A stretch of DNA of 64,000 nt from JAGNHS01 sp964609695 (GTDB taxonomy: Bacteria > Bdellovibrionota > UBA2428), in assembly GCA_964609695.1 (NCBI GenBank), contig CAZSSP010000006.1, forward strand, positions 1-64,000, written 5' to 3'. Of this stretch, positions 33,639-42,388 are shown in pieces (the stretch's first letter is position 1; each line of letters begins with the position of its first letter). The translations under genes were made by a program, and so were the position numbers. The notes under the pieces were generated by a model. The model did no database searches. It was not told the DNA's origin and worked only from the letters and a program-made list of their open reading frames with translations.

Positions 33639-35065
33639 CTAAAGACTTTTGGCTTTTATTGGCCAGAGCTGTTTTCTTCACCGCTAGTCACTCATTTATG
33701 GTGATTGTTCTTTTGTTGGCCATTGTTCCTTTGTTTTCTTATTTCATTTTTGCAGGAGATAATTTAGTTTCTAGAATTATTCAGAGTGGAATACGAAGTG
33801 TTGGGTGGCTCTTGTTTTTACTTCCGGGCGTTTCTTGGGCTTTGTTGTATTTGAAGTTTCAAATTGTGTTTTCAATTTTACCTGATGGATTTTGGGCCAT
33901 TGTGATGGTCCACTTTTCTATGAATTTCCTTCTTCTTCTGAGCTTGTTTGTAGATGATCTTAAGGAATCTATGAGGAGTGAGGCCAAAGAAAGTTTAGAG
34001 GCGTCTTTAGTTTTCAACTTAAATATTTTTGCTAAGTTTAGAGCTGTTTGGTGGCCAAGAATGCTTTCCTTTTTTTTCTCTTGGCTTCCGGTTATATTTC
34101 TGTGGTGTTTTAGTTCTTTCTCGGTTGTTTTAATATTGTCGATGAATCCTCGTCAGGTCAGCCCTGAAATTATGCTATTTCAAAATTTGTTGCTTGGCCA
34201 AGATGGTCCAAGAGTTTGGGTTTTGCTTATTTTTCAAATAGTTTTAGGTATCATTGTGGGGATTCCTGTTTTTTTTAGAAACAATAAAAACAAAACAGCA
34301 GAATTAACCCACGATTCAATCCATTTAAATTTTTTATATAAACAAATGGGGTCGCTCTATAAAAAACTTTCTTTGAGCGTTTACAGTTTAATTGTCTTGA
34401 TGCTTGGGATTTTTGTGATTTTTCTTTTAAGGTCGGTTGGCTTCTCATATCCTAGTAATGAGCTGTTTCTCCTTGCCCTTCATAATTCAATTTTATTAGG
34501 AATCCTTACGGCTTGCTTCTCTCTTATCTTGTCTCTATTTTTATCTGCAATAAAATCAAAGTTTCGTAATTATTTTTTATGTTTCGCCGGTGTCTCCCCA
34601 ACTCTTGTGTTTTATTTGTTTTTAAAAACACCATTGAGTGATTTGTCTTTAATGAATCCAAGGCTCGAAGTCTTATTTATCGCCATTGGATTAACTCTAG
34701 TGAACATAGCGCTTTATTCTCGCTGGATAGGGGAACGACTAGACATTTTGTCTAGTGATTTAAAAGAAGCAGCCTCACTTATAGGGATGGGTCGACTGGC
34801 TTTTCTAACTAAAATTGAGCTCAACTTTTTGAAACCTATAATTGCAAGAATAGCGTTGTATTCATTTTTAATTGCTTTAGGAGATTTGTCGTTTTCGATG
34901 CTTTTAGCGGATAAAACTATCTTATTGGCGCCTTTAGCCAGACTTTCTGTTCAAAGATATGATTTTAGTTTAGGGCCTGCACTCATTTGGATTGGATTTA
35001 TTGCGACCTTCTTTTATTTTCTGAGTATTAAAATATTTCCATTAATATGGCGGTTTAAAAAATGA
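33611..35065 (+). CDS. ThiP-like ABC transporter permease (two fused domains)
   Basis: A 484-residue membrane protein with about twelve helices and two permease halves, as in ThiP and FbpB. EAA-like loops are at EASLVFNLNIFAKFRAVWWP and EAASLIGMGRLAFLTKIEL. It overlaps the binding-protein gene by 28 bases, or 16 if the second ATG at 33623 is used. Its end overlaps the ATPase gene by four bases (ATGA). Together the three genes form a complete importer. Confidence 0.82.
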   Translation: MGGTMEPSLTKDFWLLLARAVFFTASHSFMVIVLLLAIVPLFSYFIFAGDNLVSRIIQSGIRSVGWLLFLLPGVSWALLYLKFQIVFSILPDGFWAIVMVHFSMNFLLLLSLFVDDLKESMRSEAKESLEASLVFNLNIFAKFRAVWWPRMLSFFFSWLPVIFLWCFSSFSVVLILSMNPRQVSPEIMLFQNLLLGQDGPRVWVLLIFQIVLGIIVGIPVFFRNNKNKTAELTHDSIHLNFLYKQMGSLYKKLSLSVYSLIVLMLGIFVIFLLRSVGFSYPSNELFLLALHNSILLGILTACFSLILSLFLSAIKSKFRNYFLCFAGVSPTLVFYLFLKTPLSDLSLMNPRLEVLFIAIGLTLVNIALYSRWIGERLDILSSDLKEAASLIGMGRLAFLTKIELNFLKPIIARIALYSFLIALGDLSFSMLLADKTILLAPLARLSVQRYDFSLGPALIWIGFIATFFYFLSIKIFPLIWRFKK

Positions 35066-35739
35066 CTTTAACTCAAGAAGTGCTTAGAGCAGATTCATTA
35101 GTTTTAAAAATTCCAGATAAAAGGGAAATTCTACTAAATTTTACAATTTTTAAAGGAGAGAGGGTGGTGCTGATGGGCCCTTCCGGATGCGGAAAGACAA
35201 GCATCTTGAAAGCTTTAGCTGGACTTTTCCCTCTTGGGGGAAAAGCACTTATTATAAACAATATAAATGTTATTGATTCTGAGCCTGCTCAAAGAAATTT
35301 AAGTTTTGTGTTTCAAGGTGGTGCACTTTTTCCTCATCTTTCTGTTTTTGAAAATTTAGAGTTAGTTCTTAAATATTCAAAAAAATATTCAAAATTAAAA
35401 AAACAAGAAAGAATCGCGAAAATTAATCATTGTCTAATTGAGGCAGGTTTTGATCCGAATACATTTTCTAAAAAGTTAGCATCTGGTTTAAGCGGAGGAG
35501 AGCGTCAGAGAGTCGCTATAATTAGGGCGCTCATTGTAGAGGCTCCTCTTGTTTTGATGGATGAGCCTTTTAACGCACTTGATGAGAAAACGAAAAATGA
35601 AATTATGCATTGGATGAAAAATCGTATAGAAGCAACAAACACCACCTTGTTGTTTGTAACTCATAATTCTATTGAGGCCGAAATGATGGCAACAAAAAAA
35701 GTAATCTGGAAACAAGGAGATCTCAGAGTTGAATTTTAA
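35062..35739 (+). CDS. ABC transporter ATP-binding protein, ThiQ-like
   Basis: A 225-residue ABC ATPase with Walker A GPSGCGKTS, Q-loop VFQGGALFPHLSV, signature LSGGERQRVAIIRAL, Walker B LVLMDEPFNALD and switch His in FVTHNSIEAEMMA. Its length fits ThiQ, which lacks the C-terminal regulatory domain of PotA-like ATPases. It is translationally coupled to the permease. Its 3' end contains the AAGGAGA ribosome-binding site for the lipoprotein gene that follows. Confidence 0.85.
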   Translation: MTLTQEVLRADSLVLKIPDKREILLNFTIFKGERVVLMGPSGCGKTSILKALAGLFPLGGKALIINNINVIDSEPAQRNLSFVFQGGALFPHLSVFENLELVLKYSKKYSKLKKQERIAKINHCLIEAGFDPNTFSKKLASGLSGGERQRVAIIRALIVEAPLVLMDEPFNALDEKTKNEIMHWMKNRIEATNTTLLFVTHNSIEAEMMATKKVIWKQGDLRVEF

Positions 35740-36487
35740 TTTTATAGGCAAATATTTTTTATATTTAATTATTTTATTGTTGAGTACTTGCTCTCAAAAA
35801 AGGCCGTCTAATTTGCCCACTCAAGGAGTTAATAGAGAGCTCAAGCAAATTTATTTTATTTTAGACAAAAAACAAGAATGTGAATTTCCTTTTACCTCGA
35901 GAATTCCTATCGAGGATATTGAGTCCAAAATGAACGCAAGAGTTTTTGTTCATAGAGTTGATACTCAGGATAAAAATTTGTTACGCGAAATTAACTCTCG
36001 AAATCCTCAATTGATAATTCTAGGACCTGGATGGCCTATGGCTTTATGGAAGGAACTTTCATTGCCTTCTTTCCCCGGTCGTTTGGTGGTTGGGTTGGCG
36101 CGGCCTGGACCCTGGATTACTTTGATGCCTGATTGGAAGCTGATGGCATCATTTTTTTCGGATGCTTGTCGATTGCTAAGCAATAAGTCTGTATGTGCAG
36201 TACGCCCAGATTCTTGTCGTAAAAACTTGCTTCAAAAAAACGCTATTAAATCTGAAAAAATATTACTTTCTTTTGATGAAGATGAAACGTCGGCTGATTA
36301 TGTGGCAAGGGTGGCGTGGAATGATTTACTTAGAGACCTTGATTCTCACAATTTTCAAAATCAAAACACAATAACTTTGAATATCAAATCTGGATATCTT
36401 CAGTTTTATACTCCAAACGCAGATTTAAATGATGTTAATAATCCCAAGGCTAAATTTCTCAGAACTTGGCTAATGAAGCATTTATGA
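35729..36487 (+). CDS. Lipoprotein of unknown function
   Basis: A 252-residue protein starting at a TTG; AAGGAGA at 35714-35720 lies at ideal spacing. The signal peptide ends in a lipobox-like LLSTC (Cys21), slightly atypical with Thr at -1. The mature part has an alternating strand-helix pattern (ELKQIYFILD, RNPQLIILGPGWPMAL, GRLVVGLARPG) reminiscent of periplasmic-binding-protein-like folds such as Med/BMP. That is a weak impression only. It overlaps the ATPase gene by 11 bases and the hydrolase gene by four, so it is part of the importer operon. Confidence 0.65.
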   Translation: MNFNFIGKYFLYLIILLLSTCSQKRPSNLPTQGVNRELKQIYFILDKKQECEFPFTSRIPIEDIESKMNARVFVHRVDTQDKNLLREINSRNPQLIILGPGWPMALWKELSLPSFPGRLVVGLARPGPWITLMPDWKLMASFFSDACRLLSNKSVCAVRPDSCRKNLLQKNAIKSEKILLSFDEDETSADYVARVAWNDLLRDLDSHNFQNQNTITLNIKSGYLQFYTPNADLNDVNNPKAKFLRTWLMKHL

Positions 36488-37287
36488 AGACAAACGTAGT
36501 CTTTGTTCATGGTTTTTTGGGTTCTTCATTAAATTGGGGAAGCGTTATTTCTCAATTGCGAAATCTGCTTAACTTCGATGATTATAATTTTCATGCAGTA
36601 GACTTGCTTTGGCATTCTAAGAACAATTCTTCGTTTATTCCCGATGATGGTAAATTGATTAGAGAACTTTCAAATAATTTAAAGCAGAAACTAGAGCTTT
36701 TAGAGGGCCCATTGATTCTAGTGGCTCATTCGTTTGGTCTTAGGCCATTGTTAGAGTGGGTTGGAACTTCTTTCGAAGAAAGAGCTTCGCTTTGGATTGT
36801 AGAAGATTCTGCGCCAGCCCTTAGTGATCATGGATATCGATTTTTAAATGATATTCTTTTTTCTACTCCGGTCCCCTTTTCTAATAGAAAAGAAGCTAAA
36901 GACTACTTTGATTCTAAGTATTCTGATGACAAATCTTTGTCGCAATTTCTTTTAACGAATATTTCTGATTTGTCTCCTGGTCAGTGGACTTGGAAATTTA
37001 ATAAAGAAGCTTTGGGAGAGCTATTGGAGGAAGCCCGAAAAACCCCTCGTTGGGATGCTTGGTCTCAATTCAAAGGTAAGGTCTTTTTACTCTACGGTGG
37101 GCAGTCTATTGTTCTTGGGGCGGAGACCTTGAGGCGTTGTGTTGAAAGCAGAAAAGGAGCTCATTTAGAGACGGTCCTTTTTGAAAATTCTAAGCATTGG
37201 CTACATTTTGAGGATCGAGATCGCTTTGTTTTTGAAATCAAAAGAATAATAGAAAATGAACAGCTTTTGTTGAATAAGAAATCTTAA
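36484..37287 (+). CDS. Alpha/beta-hydrolase fold protein
   Basis: About 267 residues from the ATG at 36484, overlapping the previous stop codon (ATGA). It has VVFVHGFLGSSLNWG (oxyanion HG motif), the nucleophile elbow LVAHSFGLRPLLEW (GxSxG replaced by AHSFG, with Ser retained), KVFLLYGG before the acid loop and a final SKHWLHFEDRD with the catalytic His. A soluble, cytoplasmic esterase/hydrolase is likely. The substrate is unknown, and its link to the thiamine-type importer is positional only. It converges with the LysM gene, overlapping by four bases. Confidence 0.8.
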   Translation: MKTNVVFVHGFLGSSLNWGSVISQLRNLLNFDDYNFHAVDLLWHSKNNSSFIPDDGKLIRELSNNLKQKLELLEGPLILVAHSFGLRPLLEWVGTSFEERASLWIVEDSAPALSDHGYRFLNDILFSTPVPFSNRKEAKDYFDSKYSDDKSLSQFLLTNISDLSPGQWTWKFNKEALGELLEEARKTPRWDAWSQFKGKVFLLYGGQSIVLGAETLRRCVESRKGAHLETVLFENSKHWLHFEDRDRFVFEIKRIIENEQLLLNKKS

Positions 37288-38294
37288 GCTCTAGCGCGTC
37301 TACGTTTAATGACTAGAAATGCTACGGCGCCAAGAATTACAAGTAGACCAGCAATCATTGGTTTTTTACTCTTTTTAGGAGAAGAGATTTTTGCTTCGGC
37401 TGAACCTTCAGCAATTTCATCTTGAAGATTAATACCGTCATCAGAAGTGCCTAGATCAAGATCTCCAGATTTTGATTGGTCAACATTTGCCTGCTCTGCT
37501 TGAGCTGATTGAGCAGCTTGTTCTGCTTGCGCAGCTTGAGCAGTGTTGGCAGCTTGAGTATTTTGACCAGAGCCATTGCTTACAAATTCACGAAGTTTTG
37601 CAGCAGTGTCCACTTGTGGTTGAAATGCTAATTGCGTACCAGGCTCAATTGAGTCAGGGTCAATGATTTGAGGATTCATTGAAGCCAGAATTCTCCAGGC
37701 CTTTTCATCACCATATATTTTCTTAGCAATGCTTTTTAAGGTATCGCCGTCTGTACTAGTTATTTGTCCGTTAGAGGCTCCGAAGTCTTCACCAAAAGAA
37801 AGCATTTGAGCGCTGTCGGAATGTCTAAATGGTGAGTTGTAATAAATGACGTTACCGATCTTAGGTTTTTTAGTACCGTTCCATTTTTTCAGAAGCTCAG
37901 CTCTGTCTGGGCGTCCGTAGAACTTATTTGATAAAGCAGAATAGTCTTCTTGCTTATTTTGAACAAAGTAAAAGGCATTCATAAAAAAGCCGTCTTTTTC
38001 AAAGGGTGTAGTTTTTACTGTTTCAGCTTTTGCACCTGAAGAAGATTTTCCTGAGCTAGACTCTTTAGAGCCTTCTACTTCAAGAGAATCACTGCTGCTA
38101 ACTTGGCCGCTAGAAGAAGTGTCAGAGATGTCTTCTGATGCCGGAGCTTCTTGAGCGGTGGAGGTTACGTCTTCAGAAAGGAAAGCATCATCGTTTTCTT
38201 TTGTTGCTGTCTTCTTATTAGAAGAACATGCAACAAATAGAGAAAGCGCTAAGAGTGGCAACATGCGCTTTGATGTAAAATCTCTGATGAACAT
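37284..38294 (-). CDS. LysM-domain lipoprotein with C-terminal membrane helix
   Basis: A 336-residue protein with a lipoprotein signal peptide (LLALSLFVAC), a long Ser/Glu-rich disordered region (about residues 25-100) and a middle domain (about 105-170). A LysM domain follows (about 180-230; GDTLKSIAKKIYGDEKAWR), then an Ala/Gln/Glu repeat tract and a C-terminal helix with basic tail (MIAGLLVILGAVAFLVIKRRRARA). LysM binds peptidoglycan. A lipid anchor at one end and a membrane helix at the other would let it tether membrane and wall. A near-perfect sigma-28 promoter precedes it, suggesting expression with motility genes. Confidence 0.83.
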   Translation of the reverse strand: MFIRDFTSKRMLPLLALSLFVACSSNKKTATKENDDAFLSEDVTSTAQEAPASEDISDTSSSGQVSSSDSLEVEGSKESSSGKSSSGAKAETVKTTPFEKDGFFMNAFYFVQNKQEDYSALSNKFYGRPDRAELLKKWNGTKKPKIGNVIYYNSPFRHSDSAQMLSFGEDFGASNGQITSTDGDTLKSIAKKIYGDEKAWRILASMNPQIIDPDSIEPGTQLAFQPQVDTAAKLREFVSNGSGQNTQAANTAQAAQAEQAAQSAQAEQANVDQSKSGDLDLGTSDDGINLQDEIAEGSAEAKISSPKKSKKPMIAGLLVILGAVAFLVIKRRRARA

Positions 38295-38322
38295 AGCTCC
38301 CCTTAATATCTATTCTAGGGAG

Positions 38323-38349
38323 TCATCGGCATAATTCAATAAGACTTTA
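38323..38349 (-). promoter_or_regulatory. Sigma-28 promoter of the LysM lipoprotein gene
   Basis: On the minus strand, TAAAGTCT (38342-38349), an exact 11-base spacer and GCCGATGA (38323-38330): seven of eight matches in each element. The leader would be about 22 bases and contains AAGGGGAG before the ATG, unlike the near-leaderless sigma-28 genes. Confidence 0.8.
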
Positions 38350-38420
38350 ATTAATTGCGCGCCAATAATTTGTGCAGAAATTTTTTTACCGAAAGTCTCT
38401 ATAGATATAGAATCAACTCA

Positions 38421-39632
38421 ATGAAACTCGGAGTAGAGAAATTATTTAGCGATTCAAAACTTAATAAAGAATTAACAGGAAGAAAAATTTCTCTTGTTTG
38501 TCATCAAGCCTCAATCAATAAGAGTTTGCTTCACACTTTGGATTTGCTTGCTAAAGATCCGAAATGCCAATTGATATCTGTTATGGGGCCGCAACATGGA
38601 TTGAAGACTGACAAGCAAGACAACATGATTGAAACTGACGACGAACTTCATTCAAAATACAAAATTCCAGTTCATAGTCTCTATGGACGTGTCAGAGAAC
38701 CAACATCAAAAATGATGGAGGGTTGGGATTTGATGTTGTTCGATCTTCAAGATATTGGATGTCGCATTTATACATATGTGACAACTTTGTTTTATTGTTT
38801 GAAGGCCTGTGAAAAATATAAAAAAGAAATATGGATTCTTGATAGACCCAATCCTGTAGGTAGAAGAAACGAAGGTTTATTGCTTGATGAATCAATGATC
38901 TCATTTGTGGGTGCCGCTTCAGGTTTGCAGTTTCAACATGGAATGACTTTGGGTGAGCTTGCAAAGTTTTTTATTAAAAGCAGATCTTTAAATCTCAATC
39001 TTAAAGTCGTTGAGATGGAAGCTTATAGTCCAAATGCCGCTCCAAATTATGGGTGGCCTTTGGAAGTAGAGATGCCCTGGGTGAACCCAAGTCCCAACAT
39101 TCCTAGACTTAGTTCTGCTCAGTGTTTTCCTGGTACAGTTTTACTTGAAGGAACAACTTTGTCTGAGGGCAGGGGTACAACTCGTCCTTTGGAGCTTTGG
39201 GGAGCTCCAGGAGTGGATGCCGAAAAAGTCATCAAACGCATGAAGGAGAAGTCTTCAGAGTGGATGGAAGGTTGTTATTTGAGGCCATGCTACTTTGAGC
39301 CAAGTTTTCATAAATATTCTGGAAAGCTTTGTGAAGGATTTCAAATTCATTTGGATGCAGGTTTTTTTGATCCCAAAAAGTTTCGACCTTTTAGATTAAT
39401 GATGCTGACTTTTAAAGTATTGAAAGAGCTCTATCCGGAGCTTATGAAATGGCGCCAGCCTCCTTATGAATATGAAAATGAGCGCTTGGCCATAGATCTT
39501 TTGAGCGGTTCTAGCTTCTGTAGAAATTGGGTTGATGATAATAATGCTGAAGTTGGAGATCTTGAACAGGCACTTGAGCAATCTGAGAAGCAATGGGAAG
39601 AAGTTAGAAAAGAGTTCCTAATTTATAAATGA
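38421..39632 (+). CDS. namZ: DUF1343 protein, NamZ-like exo-beta-N-acetylmuramidase
   Basis: About 403 residues from the ATG at 38421 (MKLGVEKLF); an in-frame extension to 38355 is less likely. It carries family blocks GPQHGL, PVHSLYG, LMLFDLQDIGCRIYTYV, LDRPNPVGR, FQHGMTLGELAKFF, NPSPNIPRL and TTLSEGRGTTRPLELWGAPG. Characterised members release MurNAc from peptidoglycan fragments. No signal peptide is visible, so it would act on imported muropeptide fragments in the cytoplasm, unlike secreted homologues. It diverges from the LysM gene across about 126 bases. Confidence 0.85.
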   Translation: MKLGVEKLFSDSKLNKELTGRKISLVCHQASINKSLLHTLDLLAKDPKCQLISVMGPQHGLKTDKQDNMIETDDELHSKYKIPVHSLYGRVREPTSKMMEGWDLMLFDLQDIGCRIYTYVTTLFYCLKACEKYKKEIWILDRPNPVGRRNEGLLLDESMISFVGAASGLQFQHGMTLGELAKFFIKSRSLNLNLKVVEMEAYSPNAAPNYGWPLEVEMPWVNPSPNIPRLSSAQCFPGTVLLEGTTLSEGRGTTRPLELWGAPGVDAEKVIKRMKEKSSEWMEGCYLRPCYFEPSFHKYSGKLCEGFQIHLDAGFFDPKKFRPFRLMMLTFKVLKELYPELMKWRQPPYEYENERLAIDLLSGSSFCRNWVDDNNAEVGDLEQALEQSEKQWEEVRKEFLIYK

Positions 39633-39658
39633 TTAATCAAAATCTTCAATTAAAGTTA

Positions 39659-40846
39659 TTAATGACTTTGATTGGCTAAATATTTTTTAATGGCATCGTT
39701 AAAAAGTGGTGGCATATGAGCCCCTCTGAATTGACGTCCATTAATATATAGAGATGGAGTGGAATCTACTCCGATGGCAATAGCTTCTTCAATTTGATCA
39801 AGTAGAGCCTGATGAGTTTCGAGAGAATCTCGACATTGAGTTAAGTCGGGGTCTATCAGTGACTCTGCTTTGGCTGCGTCATCAATGCTCGCCTTGCTTA
39901 TAGTTGATTGCTTTTCAAAAACTTTATCCCTAAATCTTATATAGGCGGCATTTCCTAGTTTTTTGTAAACGCACAAAGAAGTTTTTGCAGCGTAACAAGC
40001 AAAGGGATGCATCGTACTTTTGACGCTTGGATTACAGCTCGAATCTAATGGGAAGTTTTTATAAACCAATTTTACACCACTAGGATAATTCTTCATAAGT
40101 AAGGGTAGGGTTTTTGCTGATCGACCGCAAAAAGGACACTGAAAATCACTGTATTCAACAAGAGTGACTTTTGCCGCAGGATCTCCAATAAAGGGAAGAT
40201 TGTCGCTTTTTAGAGACTGTTCTTTGCTTGTTGCATGAGACTCCCAATATAAGGAAATTTCTTTTTCCGATAAAGGGGTTGAGTTTAAGCTGTGACTCAT
40301 GATCGTTGGCATAAATAATGAAAAAATTGTCATGGCCACTAATGTGCTTATAAAGGATGTGGAAAATTTTAATGAGAAGTTTTTTGGGGCAGACTTTAAT
40401 CCTATCTGGCTTACGCAAAGTAAGGAGATATTAATAAGGTAACTTAATGCACAGAACATACAGATATTGTGCAAAATAAAAAATGAAACATAAGCTAAGT
40501 AAACGGTGGGAAAAATTCCTAATAGACTGAGTGCCTTGATCCAAGTGGCGCTTTGATTGGCACTTTCCTTTTGATTGTCTGTAAAAGCAAAAAACATTCT
40601 TAAAGATAAAGCCAAAATAAAAAGATAAAAAAGTGTACCCCAAGCTGAAGTGGGTATTCCTAAAATACTGCTGTATTGAGAGAGCGCAGCGGCATCACAA
40701 TTAACGCGCTCTGAAATGTTACAAAATGATTTTTCGGCAACGCCTTCAGAGAAAAGTCTTTGTCTATGCCATAAAGTGTATAAAGCATTGAAGAGACCAG
40801 CTATTGAAATTCCGATGAGTATGAGTGAAGACTTTTTTTCTTTCAT
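39659..40846 (-). CDS. VKOR-DsbA fusion: vitamin K epoxide reductase-like membrane domain plus thioredoxin domain
   Basis: About 395 residues from the ATG at 40846; a GTG at 40861 is also possible. The N-terminal half (about residues 10-195) has four or five helices, a loop Cys pair (SFCNISERVNCDAAALS) and the quinone-side CxxC in NICMFCALSYL. The C-terminal half is a DsbA-like thioredoxin with active site FQCPFCGRS and a cis-Pro segment VDSTPSLYINGRQF. Such fusions introduce disulfides into exported proteins and reoxidise themselves with quinone. Secreted Cys-containing proteins encoded here, such as the giant paralogues, could be clients (inference). Confidence 0.9.
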   Translation of the reverse strand: MKEKKSSLILIGISIAGLFNALYTLWHRQRLFSEGVAEKSFCNISERVNCDAAALSQYSSILGIPTSAWGTLFYLFILALSLRMFFAFTDNQKESANQSATWIKALSLLGIFPTVYLAYVSFFILHNICMFCALSYLINISLLCVSQIGLKSAPKNFSLKFSTSFISTLVAMTIFSLFMPTIMSHSLNSTPLSEKEISLYWESHATSKEQSLKSDNLPFIGDPAAKVTLVEYSDFQCPFCGRSAKTLPLLMKNYPSGVKLVYKNFPLDSSCNPSVKSTMHPFACYAAKTSLCVYKKLGNAAYIRFRDKVFEKQSTISKASIDDAAKAESLIDPDLTQCRDSLETHQALLDQIEEAIAIGVDSTPSLYINGRQFRGAHMPPLFNDAIKKYLANQSH

Positions 40847-40873
40847 AGGAGTTGGAACCACAATAGCACGCTC

Positions 40874-41368
40874 TTAAAAAAAGTAGGAGGCGTCAACAAA
40901 GGGGAATATTAAGCGAATAGGAAAGTGCACGCTGACACCGCCACTAATTCTAAAATTGGACCAAAGTTGAAAGTCTAATCCTCCTAGAAGCCAGCCCGCG
41001 GCAAGACTCTCATCGAGACCTTGAAACTGCTTTTTTCCTGTGACGCGGATAAAATTTACGCCACCACCTATCATCGGAGTTAGCGCTTCATCTAAGAAGT
41101 AGACGCGGAGCGAGGGTCCAAAAGATTGAGTTTCAATATCTTTAAGTTTCATGTAACCCGATGATGCCAAAATAGCCATGTAGGGACTCCATTGGTAAAT
41201 AAAGGAAAATCCAATTAATGCGGGGGGCGGTGTCCCAACAGAAGCCGCCAATCCAATGGGATGTTCTGCCCTGGAATCCCACGCATATGTGCTTTGAGTG
41301 AATTGATAAAGAATGCCGACTAAAAGGAAGAAATGTTTAAAGTTTTTAAAGACGCGCTTGATGATCAT
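40874..41368 (-). CDS. Putative small outer-membrane beta-barrel protein
   Basis: A 164-residue protein with a signal peptide (about residues 1-29, ending STYA). The mature part has alternating hydrophobic/polar strands (ALIGFSFIYQWSPYMAILAS, PSLRVYFLDEAL, GGVNFIRVTG, FRISGGVSVHF) and ends in the C-terminal Phe typical of outer-membrane proteins (VDASYFF). Length would allow a barrel of about eight strands. It lies 28 bases upstream of the VKOR-DsbA gene in the same direction. No specific family is recognised. Confidence 0.65.
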   Translation of the reverse strand: MIIKRVFKNFKHFFLLVGILYQFTQSTYAWDSRAEHPIGLAASVGTPPPALIGFSFIYQWSPYMAILASSGYMKLKDIETQSFGPSLRVYFLDEALTPMIGGGVNFIRVTGKKQFQGLDESLAAGWLLGGLDFQLWSNFRISGGVSVHFPIRLIFPFVDASYFF

Positions 41369-41416
41369 TCTTGCAGACCATTTTAATTCATCTTACAATC
41401 AAAAGAAGGGGTAACT

Positions 41417-42388
41417 TTGAAAGTTCCAAAAAATGTTTGGGTTTTTTATGGTGGGCCTTCCTCTGAGCGTGAGGTGAGCTTGCGCAGTGGTAAGGGCGTG
41501 GGAGATGCCCTTGCTCGTAAAGGCTTTAATGTTGAATTGATAGACGTGACGCCAGGCGAGTCTTTAGCTCAATTGGTGTTGAGCAAAAGTAGACCCGATA
41601 TTGTTTTTCTTGCGCTTCATGGTCGCTTTGGTGAAGACGGCACTATTCAAGGTTTTTTAGAAAGTTTAGAAATTCCTTTTATTGGGAGCGGAAGTTTTTC
41701 CTCGGCTCTTTGTATGGACAAAATTGCGACAAAGTTAGTTATGGAGAACGCAGGTTTGCCCTGTATTCCTGGAAAGAATTTTTATTCTCAAGATGAAGTT
41801 GCTACGTTTGTGTCTCAACCTAAAAATAAAAACTGGATAGTGGGACACCAAAAATTCATTAAAGCCTCTCGTCAAGGTTCAACTATTGGAACTTATCGAT
41901 TTATACCTGAGGAACATTCGGACCCAGTCGCTGCCTTTAAAAAAACTTGTGATGAAGCTCTAACTTATGACAATAGATTAGTCGTTGAAGATTGGATTAA
42001 AGGGCGTGAATTGACCGTGACTTTGTTCAAAGGCAAGGCTCTTCCAATAGTAGAAATTCGTCCTAAAAGTCAGTTTTATGATTTTCAACATAAGTACACA
42101 AAGGGATTTACGGAATATCTTTGCCCGGCTCCTGTGGATGCCGCCGTTGCAAAAGATATCCAAGCTTGTGCTGAAAGAGCTTTTGTTGTTTTGGAGAATA
42201 AAGATTTTTGTAGAATGGATGTTTTGTTATGTGATGATAATAGTTTTCACATTTTAGAAATGAACACTCTACCTGGAATGACTGAAACGTCGCTTGTTCC
42301 AAAGGCTGCGGCGGCCAGTGGATTGTCGTACGATGATTTTGTTGAGGAGCTTCTTCTGTCGTCTATAAAACGCCAGGAGAAAAAATGA
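41417..42388 (+). CDS. ddl: D-alanine--D-alanine ligase
   Basis: A 323-residue ATP-grasp ligase. It has WVFYGGPSSEREVSLRSG, FLALHGRFGEDGTIQGFLE, IPFIGSGSFSSALCMDK, KASRQGSTIG, VEDWIKGRELTVTL and the metal-binding ILEMNTLPGMTETSLVPKAA. It makes D-Ala-D-Ala for peptidoglycan in the cytoplasm. The start is a TTG with AGAAGGGG upstream. It is the first gene of a ddl-ftsQ-ftsA-ftsZ operon, with four-base ATGA overlaps at the first two junctions. Confidence 0.97.
   Translation: MKVPKNVWVFYGGPSSEREVSLRSGKGVGDALARKGFNVELIDVTPGESLAQLVLSKSRPDIVFLALHGRFGEDGTIQGFLESLEIPFIGSGSFSSALCMDKIATKLVMENAGLPCIPGKNFYSQDEVATFVSQPKNKNWIVGHQKFIKASRQGSTIGTYRFIPEEHSDPVAAFKKTCDEALTYDNRLVVEDWIKGRELTVTLFKGKALPIVEIRPKSQFYDFQHKYTKGFTEYLCPAPVDAAVAKDIQACAERAFVVLENKDFCRMDVLLCDDNSFHILEMNTLPGMTETSLVPKAAAASGLSYDDFVEELLLSSIKRQEKK

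Noticed and set aside
39634..39705. Inverted repeat AATCAAA/TTTGATT between the NamZ-like and VKOR-DsbA genes as a terminator
   Set aside because: The stem is short and AT-only with a loop of about 30 bases, too weak to support.
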